Origin: VRUE01 sp963716245
Lineage (GTDB): Bacteria; Actinomycetota; Thermoleophilia; Solirubrobacterales; 70-9
NCBI GenBank assembly: GCA_963716245.1
Contig: OY970300.1
Coordinates: forward strand, 558,001-622,000
DNA: 64,000 nt
Direction of reading: 5' to 3'
The notes below the pieces were generated by a model. The model worked only from the letters and a program-made list of their open reading frames with translations, was not told the origin of the DNA and ran no database searches. Below are positions 32,019 through 40,547 of this stretch, in pieces (position 1 is the stretch's first letter; each line of letters starts with the position of its first letter). The translations under genes were made by a program, and so were the position numbers.

Positions 32019-32771
32019 ATGCCGCAAGTGGACGAGCGCCGTCGCACCGGCCTGCGCCTGGTCGGGCACAAGGGCGCCGACCTGATCGCGCCCGGCAACA
32101 CGGTGGAGAGCTTTCGCGCCGCGGTCGAGGCGGGTGTCGACACGATCGAGCTCGACGTGCTCTGGACGCAGGACGGCCACCCGCGCCTGGCGGCTGCGGA
32201 GCGCTCGCCGCTGGTCGTCGCCCACGACTGGCACGACGCCGCGCGCCGTGAGCCGCTGACGCTGGAGGAGACGCTTGACGCCTTCCTGGTGCCGCCGCTC
32301 GACCGGGTCGAGATCGACATCGACATCAAGCTGCCCGGACGCGAGCCCGAGGTGGTCGAGCCGCTGCGCGAGCGCGACCTTCTGGACCGGGCGATGATCT
32401 CGACGATGGAGCTCTCCAGCATCGCCCGGATCGGCGAGCTGGAGCCGCGCCTGCGGCGCGGCTGGACCTATCCCAAAGTGACCAAGGACTGGGCCTCGAA
32501 GCGCTGGGCACGCGGGCCGATGCTGGCGGCGCTCGTCGCGATGCGCCGCCGCCTGCCCACGATCGCCCGCCGCGCCCTGCCCGAGATGGGCGTCGACTCG
32601 ATGTGGGTCTACCACCCGATCGTCAGCCCCCGCCTCGCCCGCGCCACCCGCGAGGCCGGCGTCGAGCTGATCGCCTGGACCGTCGACGACCTGCCGCGGA
32701 TGCGCAAGCTCCTCGCCGCCGGCGTCACCGGCCTCTGCTCGAACGACCCCCGCCTCTTCGCGCAGCTATGA
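32019..32771 (+). CDS. Glycerophosphodiester phosphodiesterase family protein
   Basis: A 250-aa TIM-barrel protein. GDPD signatures are LVGHKGADLIAPGNTVESFR (the usual H-R-G is H-K-G here), GVDTIELDVLWTQDGH (E-x-D metal ligands), VVAHDW and DIDIKLPG. The C-terminus has ELIAWTVDDLPRMRKLLAAG and GLCSNDPRLF, standard for the family. It hydrolyses glycerophosphodiesters to glycerol-3-phosphate and an alcohol. The replacement of Arg by Lys in the first motif is unusual but conservative. Confidence 0.88.
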   Translation: MPQVDERRRTGLRLVGHKGADLIAPGNTVESFRAAVEAGVDTIELDVLWTQDGHPRLAAAERSPLVVAHDWHDAARREPLTLEETLDAFLVPPLDRVEIDIDIKLPGREPEVVEPLRERDLLDRAMISTMELSSIARIGELEPRLRRGWTYPKVTKDWASKRWARGPMLAALVAMRRRLPTIARRALPEMGVDSMWVYHPIVSPRLARATREAGVELIAWTVDDLPRMRKLLAAGVTGLCSNDPRLFAQL

Positions 32772-32773
32772 GC

Positions 32774-32820
32774 GCCGCCTACCTTTCCCGCGCTATAGCC
32801 CGGGAAAAGTCGACAGCGGC
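32774..32820. terminator. Bidirectional hairpin between convergent genes
   Basis: TTTCCCG (32784-32790) and CGGGAAA (32801-32807) pair around CGCTATAGCC. Outer arms GCCGC (32774-32778) and GCGGC (32816-32820) extend the structure. It fills the gap between the GDPD gene and the minus-strand DUF6159 gene. Confidence 0.65.
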
Positions 32821-32833
32821 GTAGGGCAGAGGG

Positions 32834-33694
32834 TCAGACCGTGCCGGGCGTCGCCGTCGGCGGGGCGTTGCGGCCGTGCCGCGTCTTCACCGCTGACTCC
32901 AGCTCCTCAGCGGTGAAGCCGCCGACCGTCTCGTTCTCGAGCGCGTAGCGGTAGAGGGCGACGCCGAAGATGCCGCTGAGGGCGCTGCTGACCAGCATCG
33001 AGATCGCGAAGCCGATCACGCCGATCACGGCCAGCAGGGCGCCGACGAAGCTCGCCGTGGCCCAGATCGCGAGCCCGACGGCGATCAGGATCGCGCTGGG
33101 CAGGATGCCGAGCAGGAAGACGGCGCCGCCGATCGCGACGTTGCCGGTCAGCTGCTGACCCCAGCGCGATTTGAACAAACCGGAGGAGCGCTTCAGCGTC
33201 TCGACCGGGCCGGTGCCCTCGAACGCCACCACCGGCGCTGCGAGGAAGGTGATCAGCGACCAGCCCACGGCGAGGAAGCGGCCGACGATGCTGCCGGCGA
33301 TGCCGCCCTGGTTCTCGAGCGCGCTGAGGATCAGTCCGACGACGGTCGAGAGCGCCGCCCAGCCGGCGATCTGCGAGAAGCGGCTGCGTGCCACGGCGAG
33401 CCCGTCGGCGACCGTCGCCTCGCGACCGTGGAAGATCATGTCGGCGGCGGCGGCGAGGCCGACGCTGAAGTAGAAGCCGATCAGGGCGAGCAGGTAGAAG
33501 CCGATCACCGCGAGCGGGCCGCCGAAGGCGACCTTGCCGTCGTCGATCAGGTAGACGCCGGGCCCGATCACCATCGCCGCGCAGAGGATCGTTGCGACCG
33601 CGCCGAAGAGCGGGAAGCGGAGCAGCGACGGGTTGCCGCGCAGCACGCCCCAGCTCTTCTTCGTCAACTGCCAACCGCGTTTGATCCGGCCCAT
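32834..33694 (-). CDS. DUF6159-family membrane protein
   Basis: A 286-aa protein. MGRIKRGWQLTKKSWGVL is the characteristic N-terminus of the DUF6159 family, followed by RGNPSLLRFPLFG. About six hydrophobic segments follow (residues 30-250), with a conserved region FEGTGPVETLKRSSGLFKSR between helices, and a hydrophilic tail. ATG 33694 lies 14 nt behind the UbiB-like stop, so the two form an operon. Function unknown; a role in membrane permeability or export is speculation. Confidence 0.82.
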   Translation of the reverse strand: MGRIKRGWQLTKKSWGVLRGNPSLLRFPLFGAVATILCAAMVIGPGVYLIDDGKVAFGGPLAVIGFYLLALIGFYFSVGLAAAADMIFHGREATVADGLAVARSRFSQIAGWAALSTVVGLILSALENQGGIAGSIVGRFLAVGWSLITFLAAPVVAFEGTGPVETLKRSSGLFKSRWGQQLTGNVAIGGAVFLLGILPSAILIAVGLAIWATASFVGALLAVIGVIGFAISMLVSSALSGIFGVALYRYALENETVGGFTAEELESAVKTRHGRNAPPTATPGTV

Positions 33695-33708
33695 CGCCTC
33701 TCCTTCGC

Positions 33709-35133
33709 TCAGGCTGGGCTTGCCAGCCCCGGGGTTCTCTCCAGCCCTCTTCCCTCGAAGTACTCCCACTCCTGCTCGCCGAGCTCGGTCGCCGGCGGGT
33801 CCCCGTAGACCCACTCGCGCATGATCCGGTGCCAGTTGCGCTTCGCGCCCAGCTGCCCGAGCACGGCGACGACGCCGATTTCCATCCGCCGGCCCATCAG
33901 CTCGTCGGCCGGGATCGACTCGCGCCGCATCAGGTCGTAGTACTCGGAGCGGGGGTCGTTGGTCGACTCGATGATCTTCATCACCCGCCGCGAGGTGATC
34001 TCGATCTCGCGATCCTCGACGTACCAGCCGCCGACAGCCTGCATGTGCTCCAACAGCCGCTCGGCGTCGAGCTTGGAGGGGTGCTTGATGAAGCCGAGAT
34101 CGTGGAGCGCCTCCCGGAAGGCCTCCGGGTCGTCGCGCGAGGCGGCATCGAAGGCGCGCTGCTCGAGCACGATCTGCTCGCGGTCGAGCTTCTTGGTCAT
34201 CCCGAAGTCGAGGAAGGCGACGCGGCCGTCCGCCATCAGCAGGTAGTTGCCCGGGTGGGGGTCGGCGTTGAAGTGCTGCAGGTTGAAGATCGAGCCGAGG
34301 CTGCCGCGGAAGACGATCTCGCCGAAGCGGCTGCGCTCCTCGTGCGGCAGTTCCTTGATCGCCTCGAAGTCGATCCCCTCGACCAGCTCGGTGACCAGTA
34401 CGCGCCGGCGCGAGAGCCGCGTGATCACTTCCGGCACGTAGATGAACGGGTGGTCGCGGTAGGCGCGCGAGAAGGAGCGCTGGTTCTGCGCCTCGTACTC
34501 GTAGTCGAGCTCCTCCATCACCCGCTCGCGGATCTCGTGGGCGATCGCCTTGGCGTCCAGGCCCGGCGCCAGCACCCGGGCCAGGCGCACGATCGTGCCG
34601 GCGTTGCGCAGGTCGGCGTCGAGCGCCTCTGCGATGCCGGGGTACTGGACCTTGACCGCGACCTCGCGGCCGTCGATCAGCTCGGCCCGGTGGACCTGGC
34701 CGATCGAGGCCGCGGCGAAGGCCTCGTGCTCGAACTCGGCGAACAGCTCCGATACCGGCTCGCCGTCGTACTCCTCGAGCAGCACCTTCTCGACCCTCTC
34801 CCACGGCATCGGCGGTGCCGAGGTGCGCAGCTTGGAGAGCTGCTCCTGGTAGATCTCGCGGTACTCGTCGGGCAGGAAGTCGGTGTCGATGAAGGAGGCG
34901 AACTGCCCGAGCTTCATCGCCGCGCCCTTCATCTGGCCGAGCGCGCCGACCATCTTCATCGCCGTCTCGAGGTGCCGTGCCTCCAGCCTCTCCTTGCTGC
35001 CCTCCTCGGAGCGGGCGACGTTGGTCGCTTTCGTCCCGGCGTAGCGGGCGCCCTGCACGCCGACGATCGAGCCCAGCTTCGCCGAGCGGCGGATTCGGCC
35101 CTTGGGGATCTTCGAGTCCTTCTCGTCGGCCAC
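33709..35133 (-). CDS. ABC1/UbiB-family atypical kinase
   Basis: A 474-aa protein with the UbiB motifs in order: the K-x-G-Q extension AAMKLGQFASFID, FEHEAFAAASIGQVHRA (Ala-rich nucleotide loop), VAVKVQYPG (ATP Lys), MEELDYEYEAQN, LQHFNADPHPGNYLLM (catalytic D-P-H-P-G-N) and VAFLDFGMTKKL (D-F-G). UbiB-type proteins support quinone or lipid metabolism and have ATPase activity. The GTG start at 35133 is divergent from rplY with 55 bp between starts. Confidence 0.92.
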   Translation of the reverse strand: MADEKDSKIPKGRIRRSAKLGSIVGVQGARYAGTKATNVARSEEGSKERLEARHLETAMKMVGALGQMKGAAMKLGQFASFIDTDFLPDEYREIYQEQLSKLRTSAPPMPWERVEKVLLEEYDGEPVSELFAEFEHEAFAAASIGQVHRAELIDGREVAVKVQYPGIAEALDADLRNAGTIVRLARVLAPGLDAKAIAHEIRERVMEELDYEYEAQNQRSFSRAYRDHPFIYVPEVITRLSRRRVLVTELVEGIDFEAIKELPHEERSRFGEIVFRGSLGSIFNLQHFNADPHPGNYLLMADGRVAFLDFGMTKKLDREQIVLEQRAFDAASRDDPEAFREALHDLGFIKHPSKLDAERLLEHMQAVGGWYVEDREIEITSRRVMKIIESTNDPRSEYYDLMRRESIPADELMGRRMEIGVVAVLGQLGAKRNWHRIMREWVYGDPPATELGEQEWEYFEGRGLERTPGLASPA

Positions 35134-35172
35134 GCACCAAGGTTGGCACAGGTCCGTTTCGTCCCGTTTCTC

Positions 35173-35178
35173 TATCCT
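35173..35178 (+). promoter_or_regulatory. -10 box TATCCT of rplY-pth
   Basis: TATCCT ends 10 nt before ATG 35189. The rplY gene lacks a ribosome-binding site and is probably nearly leaderless, whereas the following pth has one. Confidence 0.5.
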
Positions 35179-35188
35179 CTCCCGTCCG

Positions 35189-35878
35189 ATGGCCCGCTCA
35201 CGCGAAAAGCTGGTCGCCGCTCCCCGTGGGGAGTTCGGCTCCCGTGGCTCCCGCCGGCTGCGCCGCAGCGGCCAGGTCCCCGGGGTCGTCTACGGCGGCG
35301 GCAAGGACGCCCGCCCCTTCCAGGTGGCCGAGCGCGACGTGCGCACGATCCTGGCCGGCGGCCAGGCGCTCTTCGACCTCGAGCTGGAGGGCTCGAAAGC
35401 CGTCCCGGTCGTCGTCAAGGAGCAGCAGCACAATCCGGTGCGCGGCGACCTCGAGCACATCGACCTGCAGGAAGTGAAGCTCAACGTCGCGATCCAGGCC
35501 GAGGTGGCGATCGAGCTGGAGGGCACCGAGGTCGCCCCCGGCGTCAAGGGCGGCGGCGTCCTGGAGCACGTCACCCGCGAGATCACCGTCGAAGCGCTGC
35601 CGACCGAGATTCCCGAGCGGATCGTCGCCGACGTCTCGACGATGGAGATCAACGACACCCTGCAGCTGTCCAGCATCGCGGTCCCCGACGGCGTCAAGTT
35701 CGCCGCCGACGACCCCGAGGAGATCACGATCGCGACCCTCTCGCCGCCCCGCGTCGAGGAAGAGCCCGAGACCACCGTCGAGGAGGAGACCGAGCTCGTC
35801 GGCGAGGAGGGCGAGGCCCCGGCCGCCGAGGAGGGCGGCGAGGGCGAGGGCGACTCGGGCGACTCCGGCGGGGAGTAG
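35189..35878 (+). CDS. rplY: 50S ribosomal protein L25 / general stress protein Ctc
   Basis: A 229-aa protein of the CTC type. The L25 N-terminal domain binding 5S rRNA has REKLVAAPRGEFGSRGSRRL, RRSGQVPGVVYGGG and HNPVRGDLEHIDLQEV. The C-terminal TL5/CTC beta domain (about 95-185) has PTEIPERIVADVSTMEINDT. A highly acidic tail of about 40 Glu/Gly/Asp residues ends the protein, as in many actinobacteria. Association with pth downstream is a widely conserved order. Confidence 0.96.
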   Translation: MARSREKLVAAPRGEFGSRGSRRLRRSGQVPGVVYGGGKDARPFQVAERDVRTILAGGQALFDLELEGSKAVPVVVKEQQHNPVRGDLEHIDLQEVKLNVAIQAEVAIELEGTEVAPGVKGGGVLEHVTREITVEALPTEIPERIVADVSTMEINDTLQLSSIAVPDGVKFAADDPEEITIATLSPPRVEEEPETTVEEETELVGEEGEAPAAEEGGEGEGDSGDSGGE

Positions 35879-35881
35879 TCC

Positions 35882-36490
35882 CTGTCGATCTTCCGCCGCC
35901 GCGGCGACCGCGGCGAGGGCGAGCCGGGCGACCGGATCCTGATCGTCGGCCTCGGCAACCCGGGCCGGGAGCACGCGGGATCGCGCCACAACGTCGGCTT
36001 CGAGATCGGCGCCGAGCTCTCGCGTCGCTGGGACCTGCCGCGCGCCAAGCGCAAGTTCGGCGGCCAGCTCGCCGAAGGGCGGACCCGGCCCGGCGGCCCG
36101 CGCGTCGCGATCCTCCTGCCGCAGACCTACATGAACGCGTCGGGCGACTCGGTCGGCCCGGCACGCGGTTCGCTCAGGGTGCCGCTGGAGCGAGTCGTCG
36201 TCCTGCACGACGAGATCGACCTGCCCTTCGGCGAGGTGCAGGCGCGCCTCGGCGGCGGCCTGGCCGGGCACAACGGCTTGAAGAGCCTCGAGCGCGGGCT
36301 CGGCTCGCGTGAGTTCTGGCGGGTCCGTACGGGGGTGGGGCGGCCGGATTCCACCGATCCGGAGGTCGTCTCCGCCCACGTGCTCGGTCGCTTCCGCGAG
36401 CCGCGCGAGCAGGTCGAGGCGCTGGTCGGTCGGGCCGCCGACGAGGCGGAGCGGCTGGTCGATCGGCTCGGCGAAGAGCCGATCGACTAG
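35882..36490 (+). CDS. pth: Peptidyl-tRNA hydrolase with probable CTG start
   Basis: A 202-aa protein if read from CTG 35882. Conserved residues are all present: LIVGLGNPGREHAGSRHNVG (catalytic His), LLPQTYMNASGDSV, VVLHDEIDLPFGEVQARLGG and GLAGHNGLKSLERGLGS. Pth frees tRNA from stalled peptidyl-tRNA. The frame from the rplY stop (35876-35878) to residue Met-84 (36131) contains no ATG, GTG or TTG, yet it encodes the essential N-terminus. CTG 35882 lies 3 nt behind that stop and has GGGGAG six bases upstream, so it is the best start. Automatic callers would truncate this gene. Confidence 0.93.
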   Translation: MSIFRRRGDRGEGEPGDRILIVGLGNPGREHAGSRHNVGFEIGAELSRRWDLPRAKRKFGGQLAEGRTRPGGPRVAILLPQTYMNASGDSVGPARGSLRVPLERVVVLHDEIDLPFGEVQARLGGGLAGHNGLKSLERGLGSREFWRVRTGVGRPDSTDPEVVSAHVLGRFREPREQVEALVGRAADEAERLVDRLGEEPID

Positions 36491-36493
36491 GTT
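36488..36493 (+). promoter_or_regulatory. -10 box TAGGTT overlapping the pth stop
   Basis: TAGGTT begins with the TAG stop codon of pth and ends 8 nt before GTG 36502. This suggests a leaderless promoter for the hydratase gene. Confidence 0.45.
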
Positions 36494-36501
36494 CCCGCCG
36501 C

Positions 36502-37257
36502 GTGAGCGGCGACCGAGCAACCGGCGGAGACGACGGGCAGCAGCGCACCTCCTACGAGGTTGACGCGGCGGGCGTCGCCGTGCTCCGTCTCCAGCGCGCC
36601 GAGGCGCGCAACGCGATCGACACCCGGATGCTGGTCGAGATGCTCGAGCACCTCGCGGTCGCGCGCGACGACGACGCGGTCCGCGTGCTCGTCGTCAGCT
36701 CCGCCGACCACATGGGCCTCTCCGCGGGCGCCGACGTCAAGGAGCAGCTGGACGACGAGGGCAAGGTCCGCCGCATGCAGCTCTTCGCCGACCTCTACGA
36801 CGCGATCGTCGGCTTCCCGAAGCCGACGATCGCCGTCTGCCACGGCGACGTGGTCGGCGGCGGCGCAGAGATCGCGATCGGCTGCGACATGCGCGTCGCC
36901 GGCTCGAACCTGCGCATGCGCTTCCCCGGCGCCGCGCTCGGCGTGCCGGTCGGCCCGGCCCGCCTCGTCACCCTCTGCGGCCTCGCCGCCGCCAAGTACC
37001 TGCTGCTCAGCTCGAGCACGATCGGCGCCGACGAGGCGCTGCGGCTCGGCCTCGTCAACAAGGTCGCGCCCGCCGCTGCGACCGAGGACGCCGCCCTCGA
37101 CCTGGCGGCCAAGGTCGCCGCCCACCCACCCGAGGCGGTCGCCCGCCTGAAGGCGATGCTGCACGAGTGGGACGACGTCGAGGGCCGCTCGCGGGCGGAG
37201 GGCGTTGGGCAGGTGGAGTGGCAGCGGTCCGGCCCCGGACTGCCGCATCGCACCTGA
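36502..37257 (+). CDS. Enoyl-CoA hydratase/isomerase family protein
   Basis: A 251-aa crotonase-fold protein. It has LQRAEARNAIDTRMLVEMLE, the oxyanion-hole segment HMGLSAGADVKEQLD, PTIAVCHGDVVGGGAEIAIG and GVPVGPARLVTLCGLAAAKY. The usual catalytic Glu positions are partly changed (VVGGGAEIA retained, second acidic residue not evident), so the exact reaction is uncertain. The N-terminal 18 residues are hydrophilic. It may act in fatty-acid or amino-acid degradation. Confidence 0.85.
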   Translation: MSGDRATGGDDGQQRTSYEVDAAGVAVLRLQRAEARNAIDTRMLVEMLEHLAVARDDDAVRVLVVSSADHMGLSAGADVKEQLDDEGKVRRMQLFADLYDAIVGFPKPTIAVCHGDVVGGGAEIAIGCDMRVAGSNLRMRFPGAALGVPVGPARLVTLCGLAAAKYLLLSSSTIGADEALRLGLVNKVAPAAATEDAALDLAAKVAAHPPEAVARLKAMLHEWDDVEGRSRAEGVGQVEWQRSGPGLPHRT

Positions 37258-37288
37258 GCACCCTGGCGTAGCACCCGGCCGGTCGGGT

Positions 37289-37294
37289 TAGAGT
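37289..37294 (+). promoter_or_regulatory. -10 box TAGAGT, leaderless start of DUF3556 gene
   Basis: TAGAGT ends 8 nt before ATG 37303; no ribosome-binding site. Confidence 0.5.
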
Positions 37295-37302
37295 CACCCG
37301 CC

Positions 37303-39075
37303 ATGGGTTTCATCAGCCCCGCTCCGCCGCCGTTCGACCTGGAGGAGTGGAAGCGCCGGCCGCACCTGGAGCGGCTCAAGCCGCTGGCGCAGGACTGGGC
37401 GCTGAACGGGTTCGGCACGCCCTATTTCGTCTACCTGCTCTACGTGGTCAAGGTTGCCCTCTACGTGGGCGGCGGGCTGCTGCTGATCGCAACGACCACG
37501 GAGGGGCTCCGGGGGCTCATCGACCTCGCCGACGGCGCCGGCCTGAGGCACCTCGACCTCTGGTGGACCGAGCCGATCGTCTTCCAGAAGGCGGTCGTCT
37601 GGACGATGCTCTGGGAGGTGCTGGGGCTGGGCGCCGGCTCGCTGCCGCTCACCCTGCGCTTCTCGCCGATGATCGGCGGCTTTCTCTACTGGCTGCGGCC
37701 CGGGACCGTGCGGCTGCCCCCATGGCCCGAGCGGGTGCCGCTGACGCGCGGAACGACGCGCACCGTTCCCGACCTGCTCCTCTACGCGGGGCTGGTCGGC
37801 TCGCTCGGCTACCTGCTCGTGGGCGGCGAGACCGCCGAGGTCGGCACCGCCGGCGGGCGCCTCGATCCGGCTGCCGTCGCCGTCGCGCTCGCCTTCCTCG
37901 GCCTGCTCGGGTTGCGCGACAAGGTCCCCTTCCTCGCCGCCCGTGCGGAGGTCTACGGCACGCTGTTGGTCGTCTTCCTCTTCCCGCTCGACCAGATGGT
38001 CGTCGCCGCGCAGGTCGTCTTCGTCTGCATCTGGTGGGGCGCCGCCTCGTCGAAGCTGAACCGGCACTTCCCCTTCGTCGTCACGACGATGATCAGCAAC
38101 ACGCCGTGGAACCGCTGGCGGGCGGCGAAGCGGCGGCTCTGGCGCGACCACCCTGAGGACATGCTGCCCTCGCGGCTCGGCGCGATGACGGCGCACCTCG
38201 GCACCGTGATCGAGTTCACCCTGCCGGCGATCCTGCTGCTCAGCCAGGGCGGGACGCTGGGGACGATCGCCGTCGCCGGGATGATCGTCTTCCACGTCCA
38301 TATCTTCTCCACGTTCCCGCTGGCGGTGCCGCTGGAGTGGAACGTCTTCATGGTCTTCGGCCTGCTCTTCCTCTTCGGGCACTACGGCGACGTGCCGCTC
38401 TCGACGCTCGACGATCCGCTGCTGATCGCGATCCTCGCGCTCGTCTGCGTCGGCCTGCCGGTGCTCGGCAATATCCGCCCCGACCTCGTCTCGTTCCTGC
38501 CCTCGATGCGCTACTACGCCGGCAACTGGGCGACCAGCCAGTGGCTGTTCCTCGAGGAGGGCGGCGCGGAGGAGAAGCTCGACCGCTGCCTGGTCAAGGC
38601 GGCGCCGGTTCCGGTCGAGCAGCTGACGAAGTTCTACGACCGCGAGACCGCCGAGCTGCTGCTGCACAAAGGGCTCGCCTTCCGCTCGATGCACTCGCAC
38701 GGGCGCGCCCTGAACGGGCTGGCCGCGCGGGCGGTCGACGACCTGGAGGCCTACCGGGTGCGCGAGGGGGAGCTGGTCGCCGGCGTCGTGCTCGGCTACA
38801 ACTTCGGCGACGGCCACTTCCACGACGAGCGGCTGCTCGCCGCGGTCCAGGAGCGCTGCCGGTTCGAGCCGGGCGAGCTGCGGATCGTGACGCTCGAGTC
38901 GCAGCCGGCCCACGTGCAGCGGCAGCGCTACCGGATCTTCGACGCCGCGACCGGCCTGGTCGAGGAAGGCTGGGTCAACGTCGCCGACATGGTCGAGCGG
39001 CAGCCGTGGCTCGACGAGCGGCCGTTTCCGGTCGAGCCGATCGCGACCGGGCGAGCCCCCACGGCGGTCTCATGA
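37303..39075 (+). CDS. DUF3556-family transmembrane protein
   Basis: A 590-aa protein typical of DUF3556: it starts MGFISPAPPPFDLEEWKRRP, followed by RLKPLAQDWALNGFGTPYFV. About ten hydrophobic segments lie between residues 40 and 410. Residues 410-590 are soluble, with WATSQWLFLEEGGAEEKLDR, HSHGRALNGLAARA and VLGYNFGDGHFHDERLL. DUF3556 proteins are found mainly in mycobacteria and relatives, and their role is unknown. The gene overlaps the following FAD oxidoreductase by ATGA, and the pair may act on a shared lipid or isoprenoid substrate (inference). Confidence 0.88.
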   Translation: MGFISPAPPPFDLEEWKRRPHLERLKPLAQDWALNGFGTPYFVYLLYVVKVALYVGGGLLLIATTTEGLRGLIDLADGAGLRHLDLWWTEPIVFQKAVVWTMLWEVLGLGAGSLPLTLRFSPMIGGFLYWLRPGTVRLPPWPERVPLTRGTTRTVPDLLLYAGLVGSLGYLLVGGETAEVGTAGGRLDPAAVAVALAFLGLLGLRDKVPFLAARAEVYGTLLVVFLFPLDQMVVAAQVVFVCIWWGAASSKLNRHFPFVVTTMISNTPWNRWRAAKRRLWRDHPEDMLPSRLGAMTAHLGTVIEFTLPAILLLSQGGTLGTIAVAGMIVFHVHIFSTFPLAVPLEWNVFMVFGLLFLFGHYGDVPLSTLDDPLLIAILALVCVGLPVLGNIRPDLVSFLPSMRYYAGNWATSQWLFLEEGGAEEKLDRCLVKAAPVPVEQLTKFYDRETAELLLHKGLAFRSMHSHGRALNGLAARAVDDLEAYRVREGELVAGVVLGYNFGDGHFHDERLLAAVQERCRFEPGELRIVTLESQPAHVQRQRYRIFDAATGLVEEGWVNVADMVERQPWLDERPFPVEPIATGRAPTAVS

Positions 39076-40490
39076 CCAGCGCGATCGTCGTCGGCTCCGG
39101 GCCCAACGGGCTCTCCTGCGCCGCCACGCTGGCGACGCGCGGCGTCGAGGTGACCGTGATCGAGGCGGCGACCCGGATCGGCGGCGGCGCCAGGACCAGC
39201 GAGCTGACCCTGCCCGGGCTGCTGCACGACGACTGCTCGGCGACGCATCCGATGGTGCCCGGCTCCCTGGCGCACGCCTCGCTCGGGCTCGAGCGCCATG
39301 GTCTCGGGTGGGCGTGGCCGGAGGTCAGCCTCGCCCACCCGTTCGACGACGGCACCGCCGCGGCGATGTACCGCTCGATCGACGAGACCGCCGCCGGGCT
39401 GGGCGAGGCCGGAGCAGCCTGGAAGCGGTTGTTCGGCCGGTCCTCCGAGCGCTTCGACGCCCTCTGCGAGGACATCATGGGGCCGCTGCCGCGTCTGCCG
39501 CGGCACCCGCTGCTCCTCGCCCGCTTCGGCTTGCCGACGCTGGCGCCCGCGACGGTGCTCGCCCGGGCTCTCCCTACCGCCGGGGCGCGGGCGCTCTTCG
39601 GCGGAGTCGCCGCCCACTCCTACAGCCACCTGACGCGCCCGCTCAGCTCGGCGGTCGGCGTGGCCCTGATCGTCGCCGGCCACCGCCATGGCTGGCCCGT
39701 CGCCCGCGGCGGCTCGGGGGCGATCGCCGAGGCGCTGGCGGGGGTCGTGCGCGAGCACGGCGGCCGGATCGAGACCGGGCACCCGGTCCGCTCGCTCGCC
39801 GAGCTTCCCGAAACGGACATCGTCGCCCTCGACCTCGCACCCGGCGCCGTCGCCGAGATCGCGGGGGACCGCCTGCCTGCCCGTGTCGCCCGCGCCTACC
39901 GCCGCTACAGGCACGGACCCGGCGCCTTCAAGCTCGACCTCGCCGTCGAGGGCGGCGTGCCGTGGACGGCGGAGCCGGCCCGCGTCGCCGGGACCGTCCA
40001 CGCGGTCGGCTCCTTCGAGGAGCTGGTCGCCGCGGAGCGGGCGATCAACCGCGGCTGGATGCCGGAGCGGCCCTTCGTCCTGGTCGGCCAGCAGTACCTC
40101 GCCGACCCGAGCCGCTCGCGCGACGGCGTCCACCCGGTCTGGCTCTACGCCCACGTGCCGAGCGGCTACACCGGCGACGCGTCCGAGGCGATCCTCGACC
40201 AGGTCGAGCGCTTCGCCCCCGGCCTGCGCGAGCGGATCCTCGCCCGCCACGTCCGCGCCACCGCAGACGTCGCGGCCTACAACCCCAACTACGTCGGCGG
40301 CGACATCCTCACCGGCGCCAACACCCCCCGCCAGCTCCTCGCCCGCCCTCGCCTCGCCCTGGACCCCTACGCGACCGGCATCCCCGGCGTCTTCATCTGC
40401 TCCGCCGCCACCCCCCCCGGCGCCGGCGCCCACGGCATGTGCGGCTACAACGCCGCCCAGTCGGCCTTGCGGCACCTCGAGCGCGGGTGA
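39072..40490 (+). CDS. CrtI/phytoene-desaturase-like FAD oxidoreductase
   Basis: A 472-aa protein. The N-terminal dinucleotide motif IVVGSGPNGLSCAATLATRG and the E-A-x2-R-x-G-G-G block (EAATRIGGGARTSEL) mark the amine-oxidase/CrtI flavoprotein fold. GGSGAIAEALAGVVREHGG is the usual mid-protein motif. The C-terminal GVFICSAATPPGAGAHGMCG supplies the FAD-binding end of this family. Many actinobacterial members are annotated phytoene dehydrogenase-related, but substrates are unknown. Translation is coupled to the DUF3556 gene. Confidence 0.88.
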   Translation: MTSAIVVGSGPNGLSCAATLATRGVEVTVIEAATRIGGGARTSELTLPGLLHDDCSATHPMVPGSLAHASLGLERHGLGWAWPEVSLAHPFDDGTAAAMYRSIDETAAGLGEAGAAWKRLFGRSSERFDALCEDIMGPLPRLPRHPLLLARFGLPTLAPATVLARALPTAGARALFGGVAAHSYSHLTRPLSSAVGVALIVAGHRHGWPVARGGSGAIAEALAGVVREHGGRIETGHPVRSLAELPETDIVALDLAPGAVAEIAGDRLPARVARAYRRYRHGPGAFKLDLAVEGGVPWTAEPARVAGTVHAVGSFEELVAAERAINRGWMPERPFVLVGQQYLADPSRSRDGVHPVWLYAHVPSGYTGDASEAILDQVERFAPGLRERILARHVRATADVAAYNPNYVGGDILTGANTPRQLLARPRLALDPYATGIPGVFICSAATPPGAGAHGMCGYNAAQSALRHLERG

Positions 40491-40498
40491 GTCGGACG

Positions 40499-40539
40499 CG
40501 GCTCACCTTTGACAGCTCTGAGATGTAAAAGGTGAGCCG
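40499..40539. terminator. Bidirectional terminator hairpin
   Basis: CGGCTCACCTTT (40499-40510) and AAAGGTGAGCCG (40528-40539) form a perfect 12-bp stem with a 17-nt loop. It lies exactly between the convergent FAD oxidoreductase and deacetylase genes, and the A/T pairs at the loop side give some asymmetry. Confidence 0.8.
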
Positions 40540-40547
40540 GGTGCGGT

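Noticed and set aside
33829..36312. 827-codon plus-strand frame across the UbiB and rplY genes
   Set aside because: Only an open shadow frame; the real genes in this span are minus-strand ubiB-like and plus-strand rplY and pth in another frame.
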